The notes: generated from the letters alone by a model not told the origin. 6,766 nucleotides of DNA from Paenibacillus sp. (GCA_003529225.1 DOJM01000618.1:323-7088), one strand, 5' to 3'. Positions 1 through 5,450 are shown, counted from the stretch's first letter. Numbers and translations are program-made.

Positions 1-96
1 AAAGAAGGGCGGTGCACCGGCATCCACACCGATTTTGATAGCTAGAAAGGTCGTGCCGAAGATCAGACATACAAGTGCATAAGCGAATAAGATCAT
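1..96 (-). CDS. EamA-family (DMT) transporter, N-terminal fragment
   Basis: Only the first 32 codons are present; the gene runs off the left edge. The start is the ATG at 96-94, preceded by AAAGGGGA at 105-112 with an 8-nt gap. The fragment is one hydrophobic helix (MILFAYALVCLIFGTTFLAI) followed by KIGVDAGAPPFF. This matches the usual first helix and loop of EamA/DMT exporters, where a W/F-G-T/S-x-F-x-A-I-K segment precedes a D-A-G-x-P-P turn. Family members sit in the cytoplasmic membrane with about ten helices and export metabolites or amino-acid-like compounds; the substrate cannot be told from this piece. It is divergent from a MocR-type regulator, and such regulators often control a neighbouring transporter, so a regulator-target pair is inferred. 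The family call rests on a short N-terminus only. Confidence 0.72.
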   Translation of the reverse strand, partial: MILFAYALVCLIFGTTFLAIKIGVDAGAPPFF

Positions 97-120
97 TTTG
101 AAAGTCCCCTTTAGTGTGTG

Positions 121-150
121 TGTATAGCGATCCTTGAACCAGTCCGTTAA
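121..150 (-). promoter_or_regulatory. Possible sigma-A promoter of the EamA gene
   Basis: On the minus strand, TTAACG (150-145, 4/6 to the -35 consensus) and TATACA (126-121, 5/6 to the -10 consensus) are separated by 18 bp. Together they lie 25 bp or more upstream of the EamA start codon. The geometry is acceptable but the -35 is weak, as would suit an activated promoter. The direct repeats at 169-198 lie just upstream of this -35, where an activator could bind. Confidence 0.35.
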
Positions 151-168
151 TCATATAGGGGAGAACAC

Positions 169-198
169 AGAACAGATGATGTTGAATAGAACAGATGA
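169..198. repeat. 11-bp direct repeat, candidate MocR operator
   Basis: AGAACAGATGA occurs exactly at 169-179 and again at 188-198, a 19-bp period of nearly two helical turns. A partial third copy (AGAACA) is at 162-167. The pair sits between the divergent EamA and MocR-type genes. Characterised MocR regulators such as GabR and PdxR bind direct repeats in the region they share with their target, so this is a natural candidate operator. That role is inferred from position and family knowledge. The second copy overlaps the upstream ATG at 195, which is one reason to prefer a later start for the regulator. Confidence 0.45.
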
Positions 199-257
199 CT
201 TCGAAAATCGTGTACAATACTGTAAATAGGAGTTGTTCGGAGAGGAGTTGCAGTGAG

Positions 258-1667
258 GTGAAAAAGTCAGCGAGCGTGGAGCATAATCATCCCTTGTTTC
301 GGCAGGTATATGAATTTCTAATGAATCGCATGGAGCGAGGGGAGTGGGGGGCACATGATAAGCTTCCTTCTATACGGCTGCTGGCGGAGGAATTAAAGGT
401 ACATCGACTGACGGTATTCAAAGCGTATAGAATGCTGACAGAGGATGGTAAAGTTTATGTGAAAGATAAATCGGGTTATTACGTATCGCCAGTAAGCTTG
501 GTTCCCATTGTAGAAAAAGGAGCAGCAGTGACTGCCTATGCGCTCACTAATCCTCTTTCGGATATACAGAGAATGCCTGCTAAGTATCAGTTCTCACAGG
601 CGCTGATTGATCCAGGTCTTTTGCCAAATCTTTTTCTATCCGACTATGTCAAAAAAGTGTTCGATTTATATCCCAAGGTCATGGGGACGTACTCTTCGGT
701 TCAGGGAGATGAGGAGTTACGGGAGACGCTAAGTCGTCATTTTCGGAAGAAGCACCGGTTACAGTTATCCTCGGAAGAGTTGCTTATTACTTCAGGCGCG
801 CAGCAGGCGATCAATCTGATTGCCCGAATTGTGCTCGGGCCTATGGACACGGTGCTTGTGGAGCGACCAACCTACAGTGTGGCCATGGATGTTTTTCGCC
901 GGGAGGGGGCAAGGCTGGTTCCGGTGGAGATCACTCCGATGGGTTATGACTTGGAGGAAGTTGAAGTTTTGATGAAAAAGCATAGACCACGCATGTTCTA
1001 CATCAATCCGACCCATCACAATCCAACCGGATATACGGTGCCAGTACAGCAACGCAAACTGTTAGTAGAGCTAGCTGAGCGTTATCGCTGTCTACTGGTA
1101 GAGGATGACCCTTTTCGCGATATGTATTTTGAAGAGGAGCCCCCGCCGCCTTTTTTTGCTTATGATACGGAGGGCTGGGTGATTTACATCAGCAGCTTCA
1201 GTAAATATGTAGCTCCAGGCTTACGGATCTGCGCGGTGGCTTGCCGTTATCCATTTATGGAACGCTTGATCACAGCCAAATCACTCGCTGACAATGGAAC
1301 TCCGCTGCTTAATCAAAAAATATTCTTGCATTACTACACTTCATCACGCTTGCAGAATCATCTCGGTAAGCTGCGTATTGCGCTTCAAGTGCATAAGGAA
1401 ATCGTGGAAGAAGAGCTGGCTGCAACTGGGTGGGAGTGGACGCCTCCGCGAGGTGGTTTGAATTTATGGGTGAAGCTGCCGGATCATCTTTCGGTGGATC
1501 GACTGTTTGCCTCAAGTATGGCGCAGTCGATTGCTTTTGTGCCAGGAGAGCTGTTTGATCCGCTGGGGGAAATGAAGTCGAGAATTCGGATTAGCTATTC
1601 CTTCGCAAGTGAAGGAGTATTGCGTGAAGGAATTCAGCGATTGATCGCAATCGCTCGGGAATTATGA
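258..1667 (+). CDS. MocR-type regulator: GntR wHTH fused to PLP aminotransferase fold
   Basis: A 469-aa protein if started at GTG 258. I prefer this to the in-frame ATG at 195: GAGGAG at 242-247 precedes the GTG by 10 nt, the family similarity begins shortly after it (HPLFRQVYEFL), and the 21 extra residues are a low-value Ser/Cys/Glu repeat. Residues about 11-78 form the GntR winged helix (LPSIRLLAEEL, then RLTVFKAYRML, then the wing KDKSGYYVSP). After a linker, residues about 110-469 are a fold-type I aminotransferase domain. It keeps the NPTG motif, VEDD with the PLP-ring Asp, SSFSK with the Schiff-base Lys (about K316), and a late arginine in RIRISYSF that normally contacts a carboxylate. 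Length and order fit MocR proteins (about 450-500 aa), which sense PLP or an amino compound and usually do not act as metabolic enzymes. The likely target is the divergent EamA exporter and perhaps the gene itself. No clear promoter (TACAAT at 213-218 lacks a good -35) and no terminator are seen. Confidence 0.93.
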   Translation: MKKSASVEHNHPLFRQVYEFLMNRMERGEWGAHDKLPSIRLLAEELKVHRLTVFKAYRMLTEDGKVYVKDKSGYYVSPVSLVPIVEKGAAVTAYALTNPLSDIQRMPAKYQFSQALIDPGLLPNLFLSDYVKKVFDLYPKVMGTYSSVQGDEELRETLSRHFRKKHRLQLSSEELLITSGAQQAINLIARIVLGPMDTVLVERPTYSVAMDVFRREGARLVPVEITPMGYDLEEVEVLMKKHRPRMFYINPTHHNPTGYTVPVQQRKLLVELAERYRCLLVEDDPFRDMYFEEEPPPPFFAYDTEGWVIYISSFSKYVAPGLRICAVACRYPFMERLITAKSLADNGTPLLNQKIFLHYYTSSRLQNHLGKLRIALQVHKEIVEEELAATGWEWTPPRGGLNLWVKLPDHLSVDRLFASSMAQSIAFVPGELFDPLGEMKSRIRISYSFASEGVLREGIQRLIAIAREL

Positions 1668-1678
1668 GTCGGCACAGA

Positions 1679-1728
1679 AGACAAGAGAGACTAACGAAGA
1701 CTAATCAGGATGGAAAAGACTAGACAAG
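1679..1728 (+). repeat. Phased AGACWAR direct repeats upstream of the TIMP-like gene
   Basis: The heptamer occurs as AGACAAG (1679-1685), AGACTAA (1688-1694), AGACTAA (1698-1704), AGACTAG (1717-1723) and AGACAAG (1722-1728). The first four start 9, 10 and 19 bp apart, close to one, one and two turns of the helix, so they would lie on the same DNA face. They fill the gap between the regulator's stop codon and the promoter candidate at 1750-1776. A regulator-binding array is a plausible reading, but the stretch is purine-rich and simple, so chance repetition is also possible. Confidence 0.35.
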
Positions 1729-1738
1729 TATAACTTGT
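1724..1738. repeat. Perfect inverted repeat ACAAGT-ATA-ACTTGT
   Basis: Two 6-bp arms (1724-1729 and 1733-1738) flank a 3-bp centre, 11 bp upstream of the candidate -35 at 1750. As RNA it would be a weak AT-rich hairpin followed by only TT, so it is a poor terminator for the upstream gene. As DNA it could be an operator for a dimeric protein. No specific regulator is recognised. Confidence 0.35.
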
Positions 1739-1749
1739 TTGGAAATTGT

Positions 1750-1776
1750 TGTAACACTTTCTTCTTCTGTTCCGTC
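1750..1776 (+). promoter_or_regulatory. Candidate ECF sigma-factor promoter of the TIMP-like gene
   Basis: TGTAAC (1750-1755) is followed by a 17-nt pyrimidine-rich spacer and CGTC (1773-1776). This matches the known pattern of Bacillus cell-envelope ECF promoters (SigX/SigM/SigV type: an AAC-containing -35, 16-17 nt, then CGTC or CGAC). Transcription would begin near 1782, leaving a leader of about 20 nt that still contains the AAGGAGG at 1792-1798. No sigma-A promoter with correct spacing is seen in this gap. The call rests on a ten-base match, so it is moderate at best. Confidence 0.45.
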
Positions 1777-1803
1777 TGTAAAGTAAAGAAGAAGGAGGTT
1801 GTT

Positions 1804-2487
1804 ATGATGCTTAAGGCCAATTTCCGCAGTCCACTTATGATGTTCCTAAGTATAACGTTAATATTTATGGCTTTGCTGACCGTACGGCCCTCGGTTACTT
1901 ATGCATGTTCCTGTGTTGTACCTGCGGAACCACTTGAGGCACTGGAGACAAGTTCAGCCGTCTTTACTGGGAAAGTAGTGGACAAAAAGGAGCCAAAGGG
2001 GACTATAATCTCATCTGCGGATCCAGTAAAAGTAACCTTTGAAGTCGATTCCAGCTGGAAAGGGGTCGAGGGCAATCAAGTTACTTTGACTACTGCTTTA
2101 TCGTCTGCCAGCTGTGGGTTTGAATTCGTGGAAGGGGAAAGTTATATCGTCTATGCTAGTGCGAATGGCGAAGGAGAATCAGATAAACTAGTGGCCAGTT
2201 TATGTAGCCGAACGAAGCTGCTTGCCTCGGCATCAGAGGATCTGAAGGAGCTTGGACCTAGTATATCGGCAGGGACTCCTACAGCTTCTCCGGAGGTAAC
2301 ATCAAATCATTCGCCGAAATCCGAAGCTGGGAATAATGGGGCGACTGAAGTTGAGGGTAAACCAGCTGCGGACAGTGATTCCTTGCCACTTGTTAATGTA
2401 GGGATCAGTGGAGTCATTATCGTTCTGATAGCTATAGTTGGCGCTGTATTGTACCGTCGTAGAAATGGTGGAACGCGAAAGAAATAA
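1804..2487 (+). CDS. Secreted, membrane-anchored TIMP/NTR-like CxC protein
   Basis: A 227-aa protein from ATG 1804. AAGGAGG at 1792-1798 also serves ATG 1807 (8-nt gap), so either may be used. The frame opens at a TTG at 1735, but that would lie upstream of the ribosome site and is unlikely. Residues 1-34 are a signal peptide (LMMFLSITLIFMALL core) ending VTYA, so the mature protein would start at Cys35 in CSCVVP. An exposed N-terminal Cys-x-Cys is the hallmark of TIMP-type NTR domains; EALETSSAVFTGKVV and two later cysteines (C104, C134) fit bacterial TIMP-like proteins and would allow two disulfides. Residues about 150-195 are a Ser/Thr/Pro/Glu-rich stalk. Residues 197-217 are a membrane helix followed by RRRNGGTRKK, placing the domain outside the cell. 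There is no LPXTG signal and no good lipobox. The partner is unknown; protease inhibition is known for animal TIMPs and only a hypothesis here. The gene is monocistronic and ends at a strong terminator. Confidence 0.82.
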   Translation: MMLKANFRSPLMMFLSITLIFMALLTVRPSVTYACSCVVPAEPLEALETSSAVFTGKVVDKKEPKGTIISSADPVKVTFEVDSSWKGVEGNQVTLTTALSSASCGFEFVEGESYIVYASANGEGESDKLVASLCSRTKLLASASEDLKELGPSISAGTPTASPEVTSNHSPKSEAGNNGATEVEGKPAADSDSLPLVNVGISGVIIVLIAIVGAVLYRRRNGGTRKK

Positions 2488-2502
2488 AATGTTGGTGTGA
2501 TG

Positions 2503-2545
2503 AAGCGGTCGCCCGGGAGTTATTCGGGCTACCGCTTATTTGTTT
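2503..2545 (+). terminator. Rho-independent terminator of the TIMP-like gene
   Basis: AAGCGGT-c-GCCCG (2503-2515) pairs with CGGGC-t-ACCGCTT (2525-2537) around a 9-nt loop, with a single C/U mismatch. TTATTTGTTT (2536-2545) follows. It begins 15 nt after the stop codon of the TIMP-like gene. The other strand has no T-run, so it would act mainly rightward. Confidence 0.9.
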
Positions 2546-2572
2546 GAGCTGATACTCCATATCATCAATATT

Positions 2573-2702
2573 CAGGGAATTCCTCCCTGTAATTCAGCAG
2601 AAATTGCCCATTTTGGCAATAATCCGATCATTTATAGGGAGAAATTCCGCAAAAAGTTCAATTTTCACTTATGAAGTCCGAATTAGAGGGAGGATTTCCC
2701 TA
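2573..2702. repeat. Imperfect palindromic intergenic repeat (~130 bp, MITE-like)
   Basis: The ends are inverted copies of each other: AGGGAATTCCTCCCT (2574-2588) matches the reverse complement of AGGGAGGATTTCCCT (2687-2701) at 14 of 15 bases. The similarity continues inward to about 25 bp with four mismatches, through TAATTC on one side and GAATTA on the other. A related internal copy, AGGGAGAAATTCCGC, is at 2636-2650. An internal hairpin ATTGCC-CATTTT-GGCAAT spans 2603-2620. ATATT flanks both sides (2568-2572 and 2706-2710) but not directly at the ends, so a target duplication is doubtful. It carries no coding frame. It lies between the convergent TIMP-like and feo genes and resembles repeated non-coding palindromes of Paenibacillus intergenic regions. 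That comparison is from memory; the copy number in this genome is not visible here. Confidence 0.6.
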
Positions 2703-2703
2703 A

Positions 2704-2731
2704 ACATATTTCAAGGAGGCTAGAAATATGT
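2704..2731 (+). other. Hairpin with Shine-Dalgarno loop and ATG-TGA start-stop
   Basis: ACATATTTC (2704-2712) and GAAATATGT (2723-2731) form a perfect 9-bp stem around the loop AAGGAGGCTA (2713-2722). The loop is an exact ribosome-binding sequence, and ATG at 2728-2730 follows it at 8 nt but is immediately followed by TGA. A GTG at 2730 gives a 7-codon frame ending at 2753. With the hairpin this could be a translation-initiation remnant, a tiny regulatory element, or chance. The 2488-2820 gap holds this hairpin, the terminator, the palindromic repeat and a weak 29-codon frame; I see no other gene in it. Confidence 0.4.
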
Positions 2732-2820
2732 GAAGCCAGCTGAAGTTAGGTAATGAAAGTGATATAAGGTGCTGCCGGTAATCAAGGTGAAGAGGGGGAA
2801 TTTCATGCCGCAGGCTTACG

Positions 2821-4230
2821 TCACACCCACCCGAACAACCGAGCGAGTTGTGCGACAGCAAAAGTTACTCCGATGGCGATGCCGAGCGGGATGACTGCTG
2901 AGAGAACAGCCCACTTCATGCTTTTCGTCTCCTTATAGATGTTCACGAGTGTTGTGCCGCAAGGATAGTGGAGCAGGGAGAACAGCATCATGTTAAGTGC
3001 GGTCAGCCAAGTCCAGCCATGTGATAAAAAGACATCTTTGATGCTGCCCAAGCTATCGATATCGACCATAGCACCTGAGGACATATAGCCCATAAGCAGA
3101 ATGGGCAGTACGATTTCATTCGCGGGAAGTCCAAGAATAAAGGCCATGATGATAAAGCCATCCATGCCGAGCATATGTGCAAAAGGATCAAAGAATGCGG
3201 CCATATGATTCAGGACAGAATCGCCGCCAATAAATAGGTTACCTAAGATCCAAGTGATAATTCCAGCGGGGGCAGCTACTACGATTGCCCGAGTGAGAAC
3301 ATTTAAGGATTTATCTTTGGAGGAAATAAGTATGGTCTTCCAAATTTGCGGCCGGCGATAGGGCGGGAGCTCCAGCGTGTAATGTGTCGGCACACCACGT
3401 AGCGCAGTTTTGGACATGACCCAGGAAACCGTCAGGGTAACGATGATGCCGATTAGCACCATCCCCATAAGTACGGAGGCAGTGGTGAGTGTACGGAGTG
3501 CGCCTGTCGTAGCCGCTCCTGCCATGAATAAGGAAGACAATAGAATCAAGGTCGGCCAGCGGCCGTTACATGGAACGAAATTGTTGGTCAAAATAGCGAG
3601 CATCCGTTCACGTGGCGATTCGATGATTCGTGTGGAGAGGATCGCGGCGGCATTACAGCCGAAACCCATAGACATGGTCAAAGCTTGCTTGCCGTGACCG
3701 CCTGATTTTTTGAACAACCGATCCATGTTAAAAGCAACCCTCGGCAGATACCCGAAATTCTCAAGCAGCGCAAACACTGGGAAAAATATCATCATTGGCG
3801 GCAGCATGACGCTGATGACCCATGAGGTTCCTCGATACAATCCAAGAACAAGTACACCGTGTAGCCAAGCGGGGGCATGGATCGCCTCAAATCCGGCAGT
3901 GAGATAACCTTCGATGAAGCCGAAGAAGGAAGCAAGCCAGCTTGAAGGATAGTTGGCGCCGGCAATCGTAATCCAGAATACGATACCGAGGATGGCGAGC
4001 ATAATGGGGAATCCCCATATTTTTGAAGTTACGATATTATCTAGCTTATAAGTGCTGTTCAGCTTCTTCTTATCCTTATAGGTGACTGCATCCCCGCAGA
4101 TGCCTGCGGATACGCCATAGATACCACTGACAATCTCATCCCGTATCGCTCCGCCGTCAGCGAGCTTTTTCGCTGTGGACAGCAAGGAATCTAGAGGATC
4201 TAATCCCTTAGTGATATGCGGTGACTCCAT
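2821..4230 (-). CDS. feoB: FeoB membrane half (Fe(II) permease, split gene)
   Basis: A 469-aa protein holding the permease part of FeoB, which moves Fe(II) across the cytoplasmic membrane. Residues 1-70 are soluble and continue the helical region that normally follows the G domain (AIRDEIVSGIYG). About eight membrane segments follow from residue 72, in two gate (nucleoside-recognition) blocks. Conserved landmarks are GFGCN (189-193), ESPRERM (205-210), VPCNGRWP (219-226), GLPANE (367-372) and HYPC (421-424). Classical proteobacterial FeoB has a CSARLP-type motif where this has PCNGRWP, a variant I associate with Gram-positive FeoB. The cysteines likely line the iron path. The ATG at 4230 has its own strong ribosome site and overlaps the GTPase gene by 23 nt in another frame, so the two halves are probably made together and assemble into one transporter. 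With the 243-aa GTPase the sum is 712 aa, about the size of an intact FeoB. Databases often label such halves 'nucleoside recognition domain protein'. No terminator is visible downstream. Confidence 0.92.
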   Translation of the reverse strand: MESPHITKGLDPLDSLLSTAKKLADGGAIRDEIVSGIYGVSAGICGDAVTYKDKKKLNSTYKLDNIVTSKIWGFPIMLAILGIVFWITIAGANYPSSWLASFFGFIEGYLTAGFEAIHAPAWLHGVLVLGLYRGTSWVISVMLPPMMIFFPVFALLENFGYLPRVAFNMDRLFKKSGGHGKQALTMSMGFGCNAAAILSTRIIESPRERMLAILTNNFVPCNGRWPTLILLSSLFMAGAATTGALRTLTTASVLMGMVLIGIIVTLTVSWVMSKTALRGVPTHYTLELPPYRRPQIWKTILISSKDKSLNVLTRAIVVAAPAGIITWILGNLFIGGDSVLNHMAAFFDPFAHMLGMDGFIIMAFILGLPANEIVLPILLMGYMSSGAMVDIDSLGSIKDVFLSHGWTWLTALNMMLFSLLHYPCGTTLVNIYKETKSMKWAVLSAVIPLGIAIGVTFAVAQLARLFGWV

Positions 4231-4939
4231 GACCGATGACCTCCTTTGCTTCAGGTAATTCTTTATTCTTCATATTCTCTTTAAGTGAGGTAAGAAGGCT
4301 GTCATCACCATCTAACAGGCGCAGTGCAATCCAGCGGGCCGGGTATTTGCTGCCAATGGTCTGTTCTACCAGTGGTGTAAGCTCTGCAATTCCTCGTTCA
4401 ATCTCCTCGTTGTACATAATACGCAGTGGCTGTGCAGTGAATGCACCTATAGCCACTTGCTCCACCTGATCTAATAACGCCTCAATACCGATTTTATTGC
4501 GAGCCGATATCGCTACAACAGGCACGCCGAGACGTTTGGAAATACGCTTCAGATTGATGTCGATACCGAGTTTACGGGCTTCATCGATGAGGTTGATGCA
4601 GACCACAGCCCGCCCGGTAATCTCCAGTACTTGCAAGGCAAGGTTGAGATTTCGTTCCAGCGAGGTAGCATCGAGAACAACTAGTGTCACATCTGGCTGT
4701 TCAAAAATAATATAATCTCTAGCCGCTTCTTCATCAGCAGAATTCGAGTACAGCGAATACGTACCAGGAAGATCTACTGCGAGGTACGTATGGTCCTTAT
4801 GCTTAAACTCGCCTTCAGCAGTAATGACGGTTTTACCTGCCCAGTTTCCTGTATGCTGGCGCATGCCGGTCAGCAGATTGAAAAGCGTGCTTTTGCCAGT
4901 GTTAGGATTGCCTGCAAAAGCGACTGTGAAATGACTCAT
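4208..4939 (-). CDS. feoB: FeoB N-terminal GTPase half (split gene)
   Basis: A 243-aa soluble GTPase equal to the N-terminal domain of FeoB. Motifs in order: G1 GNPNTGKST (10-18), switch I GNWAGKTV with the Mg-binding Thr37, G3 DLPG (56-59), G4 NLID (116-119, the FeoB form of NKxD), and G5 ISA (144-146). Residues about 170-230 match the start of the helical domain that links the G domain to the membrane, and the protein then stops at ...HGVTAYH. It has no membrane helix, so it must work with the separately encoded permease. Its ATG overlaps the feoA stop in an ATGA (4936-4939), a sign of translational coupling. Its last codons carry the ribosome site for the downstream membrane half. GTP binding and hydrolysis are thought to gate Fe(II) import. 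All nucleotide-binding motifs look intact, which argues against a decayed gene. Confidence 0.93.
   Translation of the reverse strand: MSHFTVAFAGNPNTGKSTLFNLLTGMRQHTGNWAGKTVITAEGEFKHKDHTYLAVDLPGTYSLYSNSADEEAARDYIIFEQPDVTLVVLDATSLERNLNLALQVLEITGRAVVCINLIDEARKLGIDINLKRISKRLGVPVVAISARNKIGIEALLDQVEQVAIGAFTAQPLRIMYNEEIERGIAELTPLVEQTIGSKYPARWIALRLLDGDDSLLTSLKENMKNKELPEAKEVIGHGVTAYH
4239..4247 (-). promoter_or_regulatory. Ribosome binding site of the FeoB membrane half
   Basis: On the minus strand AAAGGAGGT lies 8 nt before the ATG at 4230. It sits inside the last codons of the GTPase half. Such a strong site at an ideal distance supports the second half as an independent gene and argues against an accidental frameshift in one long feoB. 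Confidence 0.85.
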
Positions 4940-5190
4940 GCTTCTACACCTCCGATGACTTCTCCAAATATTAAAGAGCTTTCTTCTCTACGTAATGCAA
5001 TGGTCGTGTTGCTTACCCGAAATGCTATAGGATCTCCTAAGGGACTACGGCGCAACACCTCAACGGCATTACCGACTACAAACCCGAGATCCAGTAATCT
5101 TCTTCTAAGCACACCCTGAACTTCAATGCCGCTGATACGCAGTGTGCTTCCTTTAGCCGCTTCTGATAAAGGAATACTAGCTCCAGACAT
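4936..5190 (-). CDS. feoA: FeoA, ferrous iron transport accessory protein
   Basis: An 84-aa protein from ATG 5190. Another ATG six codons upstream (5208) has no ribosome site, whereas AGAAGGGG (5196-5203) precedes ATG 5190 by 5 nt, so the shorter form is preferred. The sequence is a FeoA SH3-like small beta-barrel: IPLSEAAKGSTLRISGI, then VLRRRLLDLGFVVGNAVEVLRRSPLGDPIAFRV, ending with the usual ALRREESSLIFGEV segment. The RRRLLDLGF and PLGDPIAFRV stretches are typical of the family. FeoA is a small cytoplasmic partner of FeoB needed for Fe(II) uptake, perhaps through the GTPase domain. It is the first gene of the operon and overlaps the next by 4 nt. No FeoC is seen. Confidence 0.93.
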   Translation of the reverse strand: MSGASIPLSEAAKGSTLRISGIEVQGVLRRRLLDLGFVVGNAVEVLRRSPLGDPIAFRVSNTTIALRREESSLIFGEVIGGVEA

Positions 5191-5279
5191 TAGATCCCCT
5201 TCTTTCATTTATTGTTATTTGTATTTTTATGGTTATTATTTTGTGCGTTGGAATTTTTCTTGTGGTCTGACACAATATT

Positions 5280-5308
5280 AGTATATGTGAATAACTTTGT
5301 CCCTGCAA
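5280..5308 (-). promoter_or_regulatory. Sigma-A promoter of the feo operon
   Basis: On the minus strand TTGCAG (5308-5303, 4/6) and TATACT (5285-5280, 5/6) are separated by exactly 17 bp. Transcription would start near 5273, giving a leader of about 80 nt that is very poor in G. I looked for a Fur-type TGATAATNATTATCA palindrome here and did not find one. The interrupted repeat CACA-t-ATA...TAT-TGTG overlaps the -10 at 5270-5290, and CCTAA (5321-5325) with TTAGG (5338-5342) lies upstream; either could be an operator. Confidence 0.65.
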
Positions 5309-5345
5309 CAAGAATGTTTCCCTAAGGCAAAATCAATTTAGGCGC

Positions 5346-5394
5346 AAAAAAGCCCCTAATGGAAAGAAGGCTTGCGCTCTCTAGCCGAGGGGCT
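5346..5394 (-). terminator. Terminator of the SRPBCC gene
   Basis: Read on the minus strand, AGCCCCT (5394-5388) pairs with AGGGGCT (5357-5351) and is followed by a run of T (six on the minus strand, 5351-5346, the first closing the stem). Inside the 30-nt loop a second small stem GGCT/AGCC (5386-5383 with 5372-5369) can form, so the structure is longer than a simple hairpin. It lies about 55 nt after the SRPBCC stop codon and upstream of the feo promoter, insulating feo from read-through. There is no T-run on the other strand. Confidence 0.75.
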
Positions 5395-5450
5395 AAGGTT
5401 GAGTCTACTCATAAGCTTATTTTTATATTGGAACAGTCTAATCCGTGAAG

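Noticed and set aside
213..218. TACAAT as a -10 box for the MocR gene
   Set aside because: No acceptable -35 at 16-18 bp upstream, and an AT-rich hexamer alone is weak evidence.
1761..1794. CTTCTTC / GAAGAAG inverted repeat that could hide the ribosome site of the TIMP-like gene
   Set aside because: The left arm lies within the promoter spacer, upstream of the expected transcript start, so the RNA hairpin would not form.
1735..1803. TTG-initiated 23-residue extension of the TIMP-like protein
   Set aside because: It lies upstream of the strong ribosome site, overlaps the promoter candidate and would bury the signal peptide behind Cys- and Lys-rich residues.
3410..3907. Open frames on the plus strand opposite the FeoB membrane half
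   Set aside because: No ribosome sites or family-like sequence; they are antisense shadows of a well-supported gene.
5346..5394. Riboswitch or attenuator controlling feo
   Set aside because: The T-run hairpin lies upstream of the feo promoter and right after the SRPBCC gene, so it is a terminator for that gene.
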